DNA of 64,000 nucleotides from an uncultured Rhodobiaceae bacterium (GTDB lineage: Bacteria; Pseudomonadota; Alphaproteobacteria; RS24): contig CALCUM010000002.1 in assembly GCA_937907245.1 (NCBI GenBank), positions 1 to 64,000 of the forward strand, in the 5' to 3' direction. Positions 27,267 to 36,911 of this stretch are shown here, in pieces. Each line of letters starts with the position of its first letter. The first letter of the stretch is position 1. The notes beneath the pieces were generated by a model that saw only the letters and a program-made list of their open reading frames with translations, had not been told where the DNA came from and searched no databases. A program made the position numbers and the translations under genes.

Positions 27267-28613
27267 TTACCGCTGTTTCGCAAGCGAGACCGCCGTCTCA
27301 CCGACAGAGACCACCAGTAATCCATCCGCCAAGAGCCGTTGGGCCGCGGCTTTTACATCCTCCACACGCACAGCTTCAATGCGCTGATTGCGGGTTTTAA
27401 AGTAATCAATCGGCCATCCAGAAAGCTGCACACCGATAAGCTGTTGGGCAATTTTGGCACCGCTATCAAAGCGCAAAGCATAGGCGCCAGTCATATAGGT
27501 TTTGGCGGCTTCCAGGCGGCTTAGGTCGACACCTTCTTGGGCAATGCGGCGCATTTCACCGCGAATAACATCCAGCGCTTGCTGCGTCGTTTTATTGTCG
27601 CTGGCCACCGAGCCAAGCCATAGATGACTATGCTCAAGCGACAGAAAATAGCTATAAACCGAATAGGCCAACCCGCGCGCCTCGCGCACTTCTTCGGTCA
27701 GGCGAGATGAAAAGCCAGAGCCACCAAGAATAGAATTCATCACAAAGGCTGGGAAAAATAATTCATCGTCATAGGCAATACCGCGATGACCAAAGGTGAC
27801 GCTGGTCTGCGGCCCGCGTCTTTCTATGTGTTTGGTTTTAGGGCCAAGTATGGCCAAGGTGTCGGCCACACGCGGCAAGCGAGCGTGCGCGGGGAGGGCG
27901 GCAAAAACATCGCGCATCAGGCGGCGCGTTTGGCTGCGCGTCATATCGCCAACAACGGCGAGTTTTAAATTATCGCGGGCAAATGTGTTTTGATAATGGG
28001 CGACAATGTCATCCCGCGTCAGGCCTTCCAGCGTGGCTTGTGTGCCGTCCCTAGATTGGCCATAGGGGTGCTTGTCAAAGGCCAGTTTCATAAAGGCCGA
28101 ATTTGCCAAGGCACTGGGGCTTTGCTGGGCCCGCAATATCGAACTGGTTTGCTCTTGCTTCATGCGCGCGATGGCTTCGGGGTCAAAACGCGGCGCCGTG
28201 AGGGCCAATTTTAGCAGCCGAACGCAAGCGTCTTGATAGCGTTTCAAGCACCGTAATTTTCCGGTTACCTCATCCCGACCGGCATTAAAGCTCAAAGAAA
28301 TAGCTTTATCGGCCAGCGCTTGCTGAAATGCTTTGGCAGGCATATCGCCCGCGCCCTCGTTCATCAATCGCGCCATCAGCATCGACAGGCCGGTCTTTTG
28401 GGCTGGGTCGGTAGCGGCTCCGCCTTGCCATGCCATCTCGAGGGTAAATATCGGCAAGCTCGCCTCGCTCACCAGCCAAGCCGACATATCGCGCACGTTT
28501 ACCTCTTGCACGCCCACCGCTTGCCCGCCCACCGCGTGTAAGCGCGGCGTGGCATGCGCGGTGCCAAAGCTTAAACTGGCACTGAGAAGAAGACTGGCAA
28601 AAATAAAACGCAT
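27267..28613 (-). CDS. M16 family peptidase-like protein without zinc motif
   Basis: 448 aa with a Sec signal peptide ending near THATP-like AHATP at residues 19-23. Its fold blocks match M16 (pitrilysin-type) proteins, for example GGSGFSSRLTEEVREARGLAYSVYSYF, but where HxxEH should stand it has LSMLMARLMNEGAG. It is therefore the non-catalytic member of a two-gene M16 pair, like the beta subunit of mitochondrial processing peptidase. Its ATG overlaps the stop of the upstream active M16 gene, which fits a heterodimer. Confidence 0.92.
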   Translation of the reverse strand: MRFIFASLLLSASLSFGTAHATPRLHAVGGQAVGVQEVNVRDMSAWLVSEASLPIFTLEMAWQGGAATDPAQKTGLSMLMARLMNEGAGDMPAKAFQQALADKAISLSFNAGRDEVTGKLRCLKRYQDACVRLLKLALTAPRFDPEAIARMKQEQTSSILRAQQSPSALANSAFMKLAFDKHPYGQSRDGTQATLEGLTRDDIVAHYQNTFARDNLKLAVVGDMTRSQTRRLMRDVFAALPAHARLPRVADTLAILGPKTKHIERRGPQTSVTFGHRGIAYDDELFFPAFVMNSILGGSGFSSRLTEEVREARGLAYSVYSYFLSLEHSHLWLGSVASDNKTTQQALDVIRGEMRRIAQEGVDLSRLEAAKTYMTGAYALRFDSGAKIAQQLIGVQLSGWPIDYFKTRNQRIEAVRVEDVKAAAQRLLADGLLVVSVGETAVSLAKQR

Positions 28614-29971
28614 TATTTGCCCCCTCTTTTTGTATCGCCCGACAAATGACCTGTCAGGCTATGCTCTATGCGCAAGAGGCTTTGCGCGGCGCGGCGCACG
28701 TCTTCGGGGGTTACCGCTTCAATATCGCGGGTCCAGTTCAAAACGTCTTGCGGGGTTAAGCCCAGCATCGCGGCGCGGCCAAAAATATCGGCCATGCTCT
28801 GCTGGCTGTCGCGCGCGAAAAGGGCGCTGGAGACCAATTGCATTTTGGCGCGCGCAATCTCCGCCTCGCTTGGGGGCTGCTGCATCATCCGTTCGATTTG
28901 AGCATCGATGGCCGCCGCGATCTCGTCAAAGGAAGCCGTGGAGGCAAGGCTTGCATAAATCATCAATTCGCCATTATCGAGCCGCGCACTATCGGCATAA
29001 GCGCCCACGCCGCTGGCTAGTTTTTGTTCCACCACCAGCGCTTGGTAAAGGCGCCCGGTTAGCCCGCCGTCTAGCACTTCGGCAAGCACATCAGCGGCGG
29101 CAAATAGCTGGCGGTTTTGGGGGGTGCTTTGCGGCAAACGATATAGGCGTCGCCAACTGTCTTGGCGCACCCGAGAATCGACGCGCACTTCCGGCGTCGC
29201 ATAATCGTTAACCCGCAAATCGCTCGCCACACGGCGCGCATCGCGCGGGGTTTGGCTGGGGGTTAGCTTGGCGTAATAGGTTTCGGCCAAAGGCAATACT
29301 TCGGCCAGAGACACCGCACCCGCAATCACTAAGACGGCGTTATCGGGCGCATAATAGCGCTCGTAAAAGGTTTTCGCATCCGCCGCATTGAGCGCGCTAA
29401 TCTCGTCGCGCCAGCCAATAACGGGCACGCTATAGGCTGTGCCCGCATGCAGGCGTTTGCGCATTTGTTCGCTCAACAAACTACTAGGGCGACCATCGAC
29501 GCGCATGGAACGCTCTTCTAAAATAACATCGCGTTCCACCGCCACGATATCCGGATTGATAATCAGCCCACGCATGCGCTCGGCTTCCATCTCCATCATG
29601 ATCGGCAATTTGTCTCGCGCAATACGTTGAAAATAGGCGGTGTAATCATAGGAGGTAAACGCATTGTCTTGTCCACCGAGGCGCGCCACGGTTTTGGAAA
29701 ATTCGCCTGGGGCAATTTTTTCAGTGCCGCGAAACATTAAATGTTCAAAAAAATGCGCGATGCCCGATTTACCAATTGGCTCATCGGCCGAGCCGACTCG
29801 GTACCAAAGCATATGTGTCACTACATTGGCGCGCGGGTCGGGGAGTACGATAATTTCGAGGCCATTGGCTAATTTGGCGGTTTCGACTTTTGGGCCATCT
29901 GGCACGGGCGTGCAATTGGCCAGCATGGCACTGAGCCCTAAGCCTACGAGGAATAGACCCCATTTTTTCAT
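28613..29971 (-). CDS. M16 family zinc metallopeptidase lipoprotein
   Basis: 452 aa with a lipoprotein signal whose lipobox LANC puts the lipidated cysteine at residue 20. The zinc motif HFFEH is at residues 73-77 with the distal Glu expected about 75 residues on (VERDVILEERSMR). Likely an envelope-anchored peptidase in the periplasm acting with the inactive partner encoded immediately downstream. The nearby DUF3035 lipoprotein and lspA on the same strand add to an envelope theme. Confidence 0.95.
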   Translation of the reverse strand: MKKWGLFLVGLGLSAMLANCTPVPDGPKVETAKLANGLEIIVLPDPRANVVTHMLWYRVGSADEPIGKSGIAHFFEHLMFRGTEKIAPGEFSKTVARLGGQDNAFTSYDYTAYFQRIARDKLPIMMEMEAERMRGLIINPDIVAVERDVILEERSMRVDGRPSSLLSEQMRKRLHAGTAYSVPVIGWRDEISALNAADAKTFYERYYAPDNAVLVIAGAVSLAEVLPLAETYYAKLTPSQTPRDARRVASDLRVNDYATPEVRVDSRVRQDSWRRLYRLPQSTPQNRQLFAAADVLAEVLDGGLTGRLYQALVVEQKLASGVGAYADSARLDNGELMIYASLASTASFDEIAAAIDAQIERMMQQPPSEAEIARAKMQLVSSALFARDSQQSMADIFGRAAMLGLTPQDVLNWTRDIEAVTPEDVRRAAQSLLRIEHSLTGHLSGDTKRGGK

Positions 29972-29979
29972 GCTGTTGC

Positions 29980-30438
29980 CTATTGTGGGCTCTTAGATTG
30001 ATCTTTTACCAAAGCGTCGACGGTGGTAGCGGGTTCGCTGGCTTTGCCAGAGGCACGATTGCTCAAGTCTTCGCGAATCCCATTGCCAAACACGCCACCG
30101 CGGGCGGCTTTATCCAATAGGTTTTGTTCGCTTGGCGGTATTGATGTCTGGGGCGCATTGGGCAAAACAATCAGCCGCGCCAGCTCAGCGCCAGTGGGCG
30201 TAATGGGGCGCGCGCTATTAGACGAAGGCGGACGCAAGTTAAAATCAGGCGGCAGAATAAGCGGCGCTTTGCGCACGACATTAAATTCGTCTGGTGCATT
30301 TTTACCGTACCCAAGCGCATTGTCTCGGTCGCTGCCGCATGCCGAAAGAGCCGCCGCCAGGCCGATAACCATCGTCATTTTGAAACAAGATGACAGAACA
30401 GATGTTTTTTCAGTTTTCTTAGTCACAAAGTGCCTCAT
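29980..30438 (-). CDS. DUF3035 family lipoprotein
   Basis: 152 aa. A hydrophobic signal ends in ALSAC, a lipobox; the family block PDEFNVVRKAPLILPPDFNL follows directly. Role unknown; the protein is usually found next to lspA and the M16 pair in alphaproteobacteria, as here. The true start may be the internal Met 20 residues in (MTMVIGLAA), which gives a signal of more typical length. Confidence 0.85.
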   Translation of the reverse strand: MRHFVTKKTEKTSVLSSCFKMTMVIGLAAALSACGSDRDNALGYGKNAPDEFNVVRKAPLILPPDFNLRPPSSNSARPITPTGAELARLIVLPNAPQTSIPPSEQNLLDKAARGGVFGNGIREDLSNRASGKASEPATTVDALVKDQSKSPQ

Positions 30439-30495
30439 TAAAATGCCTCAAAAATCTTGCCGCCTATCTATAGCGGAAATTGCTATAGACGCAAA

Positions 30496-30990
30496 CTAGT
30501 CTGCGGTTTTTTGTGGCCAGATTAAGTCATAAATTAGCAGAGCCACGCCCAAACTTATCCAAACATCGGCCAAATTAAACACATACCAATAAAACCCGTC
30601 CCAATGCAGAGAGACGAAATCAACCACGGCGCCATACCAAACGCGGTCGACCAAATTTCCCAAAGCGCCGCCTGCCAGAAGCGCGTAAGCCATGCCCACA
30701 CGCCGCGTTTCGCCCGCTTTTAACATCCAAATAAAATAGCCAATGGCCAGCAAAGCCACCAAGCTCAAAAGCCAGCGGCCGGTGTCGCCGCTGCCATCCA
30801 AGAGGCCGTAGCTAATGCCTCGGTTCCAAATAAAAGTGAAGTCGAGAAACGGCAAAACGGCGAAGGCTTCGCGCTCGGCAAATCCAAACCCATGCACAAT
30901 GGCCCATTTCGTGGTTTGGTCGAGCCCTGCCAAAATGGCAGCCCAGCTCAACCCTTGAGCCATGCCGAAAGATCTAGGCGCTTGCGTCAT
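30496..30990 (-). CDS. lspA: Signal peptidase II (prolipoprotein)
   Basis: 164 aa, four membrane segments. The catalytic aspartates are in GNLVDRVWYGAVVDF and FNLADVWISLG. It cleaves the signal of lipid-modified prolipoproteins at the inner membrane; two candidate substrates are encoded just downstream. I prefer the ATG at 30990 (MTQAPRSFG), which overlaps ileS by 17 bp, over 31011. Confidence 0.95.
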   Translation of the reverse strand: MTQAPRSFGMAQGLSWAAILAGLDQTTKWAIVHGFGFAEREAFAVLPFLDFTFIWNRGISYGLLDGSGDTGRWLLSLVALLAIGYFIWMLKAGETRRVGMAYALLAGGALGNLVDRVWYGAVVDFVSLHWDGFYWYVFNLADVWISLGVALLIYDLIWPQKTAD

Positions 30991-33778
30991 ACTCAGCCAC
31001 CGCTGCCGCATCGCGCGGGCTTAAATCTGGATAGCCCTCGACCGAACCCACGTCGGGCGAAATTTTCCACGAGCGTTGGCACTTTTGACCTTCGGCCATT
31101 CTTGGCACGACGCCGACATGAGCGACATCATCTAAGGTAAAAGCGTCCGCAGGCGGAGCCTCGGCACGAATATCAATTTGGCTGGTGATGCAAATATCAG
31201 CCATGTTTTGGCCCACGGTAACGGCAAATAACGCTTCTTGTCCGACATAAACAATCGGCGCCGCCTCGAGGCTAGAGCCGATACGTTTTTCGCGCCGTTC
31301 AATTTCCAAGGCGCCGGTCACCACACGACGCAGGGTGCGAATTTTTTCCCATTTTTGGGCCAAGGCTTCATCCGTCCAAGTGTCGCCGATGGGATAGAAA
31401 GTCTGCAAATGCACGCTGTCTTGACTTTGGCCAAAACGCGATTGGTAAACTTCTTCCATGGTGAAACATAAAATCGGTGCCAGCCATCGGGTCAAGCAAT
31501 GGAAAATGGCATCCATCACGGTGCGGCTCGCGCGTCGCTCTAGGCTGGAATGGGGATCGCAATAAAGCGTGTCTTTGCGAATATCGAAATAAAACGCCGA
31601 CAAATCCACGGTCATGAAAGTGAATAGGGCTTGATAGATTTTGCGGAAATCAAAATGATTGTAATTGTCGCGCACCAAAGCGTCCAGCTCGGCCAAACGG
31701 TGCAAAATATACCGCTCTAGCTCAGGCATATCGGCGACATCGACTTTTTCGCTATCCTCAAAATCGGTCAAATTGCCCAGCAAGAAGCGAAAACCATTAC
31801 GCATTTTTCGATAGGCATCCGTATTGGCCTTAATAATTTCAGGGCCGATGCGTTGGTCTTCTGAATAGTCACAAGACACTGTCCAGAGGCGAATAATCTC
31901 TGCGCCCGATTGCTGTATAATCTTCAAGGGGTCTACGGCATTGCCGATGGACTTCGACATTTTTTTGCCTTTTTCATCCATCGTAAAGCCGTGCGTGATG
32001 ACGTTTTTAAAAGGCGCGACCCCTCGGGTGGCACAGCTTTCTAGCAAGGAAGACTGAAACCAACCACGGTGCTGGTCAGAGCCTTCAAAATAAACATCGG
32101 CCGGCCAATGCAGGTCGTCGCGGGCTTCCAGAACAAATGAATGGGTCACCCCACTGTCGAACCAAACATCGAGAATGTCGCTAACTTGGTCGAAGTCTTC
32201 GGCTTTATAGGCATCGCCCAGGAAGACTTGCGGATCGGTATCAAACCAAGCGTCGGCGCCTTTTTGGGTGACCGCATCGACAATACGTTGGTTCACTTGG
32301 GCATCGCGCAAAATGGCGCCATCGGCTTTGGCGGTGAAAATCGTTAGCGGCACCCCCCATGCGCGTTGGCGCGAAATAACCCAATCGGGGCGGTTTTCGA
32401 TCATGGCATGAATGCGATTGCGCCCCGCTTTGGGATACCAATTAACGTCATCAATAGCCTTTAGGGCTTTGTCGCGCAGGCCCGTTTCGCTCATCGAGAT
32501 GAACCATTGTGGGGTATTGCGGAAAATCAGTGGCGCTTTCGAACGCCAGCTATGCGGGTAAGAATGGCGCAATTTGCCTTTGGCCAATAGCCGTTCAGCC
32601 TCTACCAATGCGCTAATAACGCCGCCATTGGCATCGCCATCTTTGCCCTTTTCATTGAGCACGCATTTGCCTGCAAACAACGGCACATGGTCGTAATAAA
32701 CACCGGCTTCGTCGACCGTAAACGGCACTTCAATATTATACTTAAGGCCGAGTTCGAAATCATCTTGGCCATGGCCCGGCGCAATATGCACCAATCCTGT
32801 GCCCGTTTCATCGGTCACAAAATCACCCGCCAGAACCCGCACATCATAATCATAACCTTGGCCGTGCAAAGGGTGATGGCAAATCAGACCGGCAGGGTCG
32901 ATATCCGATAGGCGCGAATAGTCTTCTATTTTGGCCGCGCCCATCACCCGCTCGGCGAGGGCATCTGATAAAATAAATTTTTCGCCATTGGCTTCATACA
33001 GACCATAAGTCAGGCCAGGCGCATAAGCGATGGCGCGGTTGGCCGGAATGGTCCACGGCGTCGTCGTCCAAATAACCGCAAACGTATCGTCCATGCCTTG
33101 CACGGGAAACTTTACAAAAATCGTCGGCGAGACATGTTCTTCATATTCGACTTCGGCTTCGGCGAGGGCGGTTTTTTCAACCACCGACCACATGACCGGT
33201 TTCGAGCCGCGATACAGCGAGCCATCCATCAGGAATTTTTGAAACTCTTTAACAATCGTCGCTTCAGCTTCAAAGGCCATGGTCGTATAGGGGTTTTCCC
33301 AATCGCCTTGCACGCCGAGGCGCTGGAATTGTTCGGATTGAACGTCGACCCATTTTTTTGCAAACTGGCGGCACTGCTCGCGAAACTCGCTGGCAGGCAC
33401 ATCATCTTTGTTCAGCCCTTTATTGCGATATTGCTCTTCAATTTTCCATTCAATCGGCAGGCCATGGCAATCCCAACCCGGCACATAGACAGAGTTTTTG
33501 CCCATTAATTGTTGCGAGCGGACAATCACGTCTTTCAAAATTTTATTCAGCGAGTGGCCGATATGAATGTCGCCATTGGCGTAGGGAGGGCCATCGTGCA
33601 GCACAAAGCTCTCGCGAGTTTTGCCTTGCTCGCGAATTTTATCGCGCAGGCCAATCGCATCCCAATGAGCCAGCAAATCGGGCTCGCGTTTTGGCAATCC
33701 GGCTTTCATAGGAAATTCGGTCTGGGGCAAATTCAACGTGTCGCGATAATCGCGGCTATTATTTTCTGTGTCACTCAT
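30974..33778 (-). CDS. ileS: Isoleucyl-tRNA synthetase
   Basis: 934 aa class I synthetase. The HIGH motif is in DGPPYANGDIHIGHSLN, the editing domain (CP1) follows with VIWTTTPWTIPANRAIAY, and the KMSKS loop is in DEKGKKMSKSIGN. The start at 33778 (MSDTENNSRDYRDTLN) suits the family; an upstream start adds 18 residues of unlikely sequence. The 3' end overlaps lspA, a conserved ribF-ileS-lspA order interrupted here only by short spacers. Confidence 0.98.
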   Translation of the reverse strand: MSDTENNSRDYRDTLNLPQTEFPMKAGLPKREPDLLAHWDAIGLRDKIREQGKTRESFVLHDGPPYANGDIHIGHSLNKILKDVIVRSQQLMGKNSVYVPGWDCHGLPIEWKIEEQYRNKGLNKDDVPASEFREQCRQFAKKWVDVQSEQFQRLGVQGDWENPYTTMAFEAEATIVKEFQKFLMDGSLYRGSKPVMWSVVEKTALAEAEVEYEEHVSPTIFVKFPVQGMDDTFAVIWTTTPWTIPANRAIAYAPGLTYGLYEANGEKFILSDALAERVMGAAKIEDYSRLSDIDPAGLICHHPLHGQGYDYDVRVLAGDFVTDETGTGLVHIAPGHGQDDFELGLKYNIEVPFTVDEAGVYYDHVPLFAGKCVLNEKGKDGDANGGVISALVEAERLLAKGKLRHSYPHSWRSKAPLIFRNTPQWFISMSETGLRDKALKAIDDVNWYPKAGRNRIHAMIENRPDWVISRQRAWGVPLTIFTAKADGAILRDAQVNQRIVDAVTQKGADAWFDTDPQVFLGDAYKAEDFDQVSDILDVWFDSGVTHSFVLEARDDLHWPADVYFEGSDQHRGWFQSSLLESCATRGVAPFKNVITHGFTMDEKGKKMSKSIGNAVDPLKIIQQSGAEIIRLWTVSCDYSEDQRIGPEIIKANTDAYRKMRNGFRFLLGNLTDFEDSEKVDVADMPELERYILHRLAELDALVRDNYNHFDFRKIYQALFTFMTVDLSAFYFDIRKDTLYCDPHSSLERRASRTVMDAIFHCLTRWLAPILCFTMEEVYQSRFGQSQDSVHLQTFYPIGDTWTDEALAQKWEKIRTLRRVVTGALEIERREKRIGSSLEAAPIVYVGQEALFAVTVGQNMADICITSQIDIRAEAPPADAFTLDDVAHVGVVPRMAEGQKCQRSWKISPDVGSVEGYPDLSPRDAAAVAEYDASA

Positions 33779-33872
33779 TTTCAGTCTCACTCTCGCCGCT
33801 TTGTAGCAATCTCGCACTCGGCTGCCAAGCAAATTGGTCGCTAGTTCATGGAGGTGTTATGGGGTTTTGGCG

Positions 33873-34853
33873 TTATTTAATCTTCTTTAATTGTCTTTTG
33901 GCGGTGTCGCTATCTTTGGCAATTTGGGAGGTTAGCGCTTCCAGCCCATCGAATTTTTGTTCGGGGCGAATGAAATGTAACAAAGAGACCCGCAAAGTGG
34001 CGTCATAAATATCGCCGTTGAAGTCGAACAAATGGGTTTCGAGGCGCGGCTTGTCGGTGCCCACGGTTGGGCGCATGCCTAAATTAGCGACGCCGTCTAT
34101 AAGTTGTCCGGCAAAGGCGCCATCTAAAATTTCTGCCCGCACGGCATAGACGCCAAATTTGGGCAGCACATAATCTTCCAACGCCATATTGGCGGTGGCA
34201 AATCCGATGGTGCGTCCGCGTTGATCGCCGTGCTGCACCTCGCCTTCAATGGCGAAAGCATGGCCCATTAAATCGGCTGCTTTTTCCGGCTCCCCGTCGC
34301 GCAAAAAATTGCGGATAGCAGAAGACGAATAAGGCGCGGTGCTATCTGGCTGCAAAACCGCGCTAGTGGCATTGGTTTCAAAGCCCAGTTTTTCGCCATA
34401 GGTTTGCAGCATGGCGAAATTGCCTTTGCGGCCTTTGCCAAAACAAAAGTCATAGCCCACACAAACCGCTTTTACGCCAAGCTGCTCGCATAGAATATTG
34501 TCGATGAAATCCTCGGCTTCGCAAGCCGCCATTGCCGCATCAAACGGCAAGGCAAGGGTAAAGTCGACGCCCAATTGCGCTAATAAAGCGGCGCGCGTCA
34601 CCAGTCGGGTCAGGCGAAAAGGCGGTGCTTCGGGCGCGAAAAACTGCTGCGGATGCGGGTCGAATAACATAACGCCCAAGGGCGCGTCCAATCTATCGGC
34701 GGTGGCGCGCGCTTGCGCGATGACCTGTTGGTGGCCCAAATGCACCCCATCAAAATTGCCAATGGCCAGCACACAGTTTTTGGCTGTTGCGTGGTTTTGA
34801 AGCTCGGCAAGATTGCGGTAGAGCGCGGGTGGTTTGGCGGGGGTATTGGTCAT
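33873..34853 (-). CDS. ribF: Bifunctional riboflavin kinase / FAD synthetase
   Basis: 326 aa. The N-terminal FMN adenylyltransferase has AIGNFDGVHLGHQ and GYDFCFGKGRKGNF; the C-terminal flavokinase has GRTIGFATANM and RPTVGTDKPRLETHLFDF. The kinase motif usually reads GFPTAN; here Pro is Ala, a mild change outside the Mg-binding Thr and Asn. Makes FMN and FAD from riboflavin, the cofactor of the several ACADs nearby. Confidence 0.96.
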   Translation of the reverse strand: MTNTPAKPPALYRNLAELQNHATAKNCVLAIGNFDGVHLGHQQVIAQARATADRLDAPLGVMLFDPHPQQFFAPEAPPFRLTRLVTRAALLAQLGVDFTLALPFDAAMAACEAEDFIDNILCEQLGVKAVCVGYDFCFGKGRKGNFAMLQTYGEKLGFETNATSAVLQPDSTAPYSSSAIRNFLRDGEPEKAADLMGHAFAIEGEVQHGDQRGRTIGFATANMALEDYVLPKFGVYAVRAEILDGAFAGQLIDGVANLGMRPTVGTDKPRLETHLFDFNGDIYDATLRVSLLHFIRPEQKFDGLEALTSQIAKDSDTAKRQLKKIK

Positions 34854-34894
34854 GGGGAAACCCTAAAGGCAATGCGGTCAAGAGACAAGCCAGC

Positions 34895-35770
34895 TTACCA
34901 AGTCAAATGGCGGATGGCGTAACGCGCATGGGTGTTTTCTTCGCGCAATAAATCAGCCACATCCTCGGCCGTGTCTACTTTGGCACCGGAAGCCCCGGCC
35001 AAGCCGCCGCTGATAAACAAAGCATCGACGCCGGCTTCTTGCGCGCCTGGGATATCGGTTTTCGGCCCATCGCCAATCGCCAGCAAGCGCGGCGCCTCGA
35101 GGCCGGTCATCTCGCTCAACATGGCTTTGGCGCGGTGGTAAACTGTGGGATAGGGTTTGCCCATCCAAATGACTTCACCGCCCATGGTTTCGTAAACTTC
35201 GGCGACGGCACCGGCGCAGAAAATAATCTTATCGCCCATTTGCACTTGGCGATCTGGGTTCGGGCAAATGAGCGGCAGTTTGCGGGCTAAAATATCGGTC
35301 AGAAAATCTGCATAATCTTGCGGGCTCTCTGTGCTGTCGTCATACATGCCAGAAAACAAAACGACATCGGCGTGGTCTATCTCGACCAGCTCAATGTCGA
35401 GACCTGCCACTAAATCGGCATCTTTTGCGGGGCCCACGTGGTGGCATTTTTTGCCTTGCGCGCCCAGCTCGGTTAATTTTGTGCGGGTGGCATCGCCAGA
35501 AGTTAAAATATTGTCGTAGGAAGTGCGTGCATTGCCAATTTCATCGAGCCGATTAAGCGCGGTTTGGCCGGGGCGCGGGGCGTTGGATAAAAGCAAGACT
35601 TTGCCGCCGCCATCTCGGAAGTTTTTCAACGCCGCATCGACGCCAGCAAAAGGCTCGCGCCCATTGTGCAGCACCCCCCAAATATCGCAAATCACCGCGT
35701 CATATTGCTCGGAAATATCGCTTAAACCGTTCAGCATTTGGGGCAATTGGGGGGCGTTGGCTTGGGTCAT
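34895..35770 (-). CDS. HAD-superfamily IIA hydrolase (TIGR01459-type)
   Basis: 291 aa, nucleophile Asp in YDAVICDIWGVLHNG, motif II LLSNAPRPG, cap of the NagD type, motif IV LAIGDGPKTDIPGA. These phosphatases act on small sugar phosphates or phosphoglycolate-like compounds; the substrate is unknown. Same strand as ribF with a 41-bp spacing, so a shared transcript is likely. Confidence 0.93.
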   Translation of the reverse strand: MTQANAPQLPQMLNGLSDISEQYDAVICDIWGVLHNGREPFAGVDAALKNFRDGGGKVLLLSNAPRPGQTALNRLDEIGNARTSYDNILTSGDATRTKLTELGAQGKKCHHVGPAKDADLVAGLDIELVEIDHADVVLFSGMYDDSTESPQDYADFLTDILARKLPLICPNPDRQVQMGDKIIFCAGAVAEVYETMGGEVIWMGKPYPTVYHRAKAMLSEMTGLEAPRLLAIGDGPKTDIPGAQEAGVDALFISGGLAGASGAKVDTAEDVADLLREENTHARYAIRHLTW

Positions 35771-35992
35771 TTTAAAGCAATCTTTCGTGTCGAAGGCAGG
35801 GTCTGGGGTAAAGGGCTAAACTACAGGGCTAAAAGGGGTGCCGGATTGGCTCAATAAAGCGCGAAGCTGCCTGTTTCCTGTGCTGGCGTCAAGCCTTTCG
35901 TCAATCGGCGGGGCATATTCAAAAGTTGACGCAAGGGCGATATCTGCTAGCTTTTCGTCCAATAAAACGTGCCACATAAACAGGAGCAAAAT

Positions 35993-36757
35993 ATGACACT
36001 TTTTAATCTCGAAGGAAAAACCGCCATTATCACGGGCGCCTCGCGCGGTATTGGCGAAGCCATCGCCCGTCAAATGGCAGACCATGGTGCCAATGTTGTT
36101 GTTTCGAGCCGCAAAGCGGCCGCGTGTGATGAAGTCACCAACTCCATCAACGAAAAGCACCCAGGCAAAGCGCTAACAGTAGAATGTAATATTGGCGCCA
36201 AAGACCAGCTGCAAAACTTGGCTGACACAGCTAAAGCGCATTTCGGCAAAGTCGATATTCTGGTTTGCAACGCGGCCGTGAACCCGTATTTCGGCCCAAG
36301 CCTTGATTGCCCTGACGATGCTTTCGATAAAATTATGGCCAATAATGTGAAATCCAATCACTGGCTCTCCAACATGGTATTGCCAGGCATGATTGAGCGC
36401 AACGATGGCGCGATTATCATTATCTCGTCGATTGGCGGCATTAAAGGGTCGGCCATGCTGGGAACTTATGGCATTTCCAAAGCGGCTGATTTTCAGCTCG
36501 CGCGCAATATTGCGGTCGAGCATGGTTCGAAAAACATTCGTGCCAATACGATTGCGCCAGGTCTCATCAAAACCTATTTCGCACAAGCCTTGTGGGATAA
36601 CCCAGATATTCTCGAGCAATCAACCGCCACGACGCCCATGCGTCGCATTGGTATGCCAGACGAAATTGCGGGTGCGGCTGTCTTCCTAGCCAGTGAGGCG
36701 GGTGCGTTTATGACCGGCCAGCAAATGGTTATCGATGGTGGGCAAACCATCGCCTAA
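35993..36757 (+). CDS. Short-chain dehydrogenase/reductase
   Basis: 254 aa classical SDR. The NAD(P)-binding TGASRGIGEAIA is at the N terminus, NAAVNPYFGP follows the NNAG-type position, and the active site is Ser in IISSIGGIKGS with YGISK. Ends with the common MTGQQMVIDGGQTIA. It resembles DHRS4-like reductases; the substrate is unknown. CAGGAG lies seven bases before the ATG. Divergent from the HAD gene and followed by a terminator. Confidence 0.94.
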   Translation: MTLFNLEGKTAIITGASRGIGEAIARQMADHGANVVVSSRKAAACDEVTNSINEKHPGKALTVECNIGAKDQLQNLADTAKAHFGKVDILVCNAAVNPYFGPSLDCPDDAFDKIMANNVKSNHWLSNMVLPGMIERNDGAIIIISSIGGIKGSAMLGTYGISKAADFQLARNIAVEHGSKNIRANTIAPGLIKTYFAQALWDNPDILEQSTATTPMRRIGMPDEIAGAAVFLASEAGAFMTGQQMVIDGGQTIA

Positions 36758-36782
36758 TTTGCCAGGCACCTCGTTATTTATA

Positions 36783-36822
36783 AAAAAGCCTGCCTGACCA
36801 ATAGGGGTTGGGCAGGTTTTTT
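36783..36822 (+). terminator. Intrinsic terminator after the SDR gene
   Basis: CCTGCC and GGCAGG arms with an inner ACC/GGT stem and AATAGG loop are followed by six T; an A run on the other side makes it look bidirectional. It closes the SDR transcript 26 bases after the stop. Confidence 0.85.
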
Positions 36823-36911
36823 AGTGCCGAACAAGTGAGATAATAATTTATCTCTATGCATATAAATAAACTCTATTTATTTTATTTTAAACCATTGAAA
36901 TAACTAAAAAA

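Noticed and set aside
28333-29211. 292-codon plus-strand frame across the M16 genes
   Set aside because: Arg/Pro-rich shadow of the two real minus-strand genes with HFFEH and other M16 blocks.
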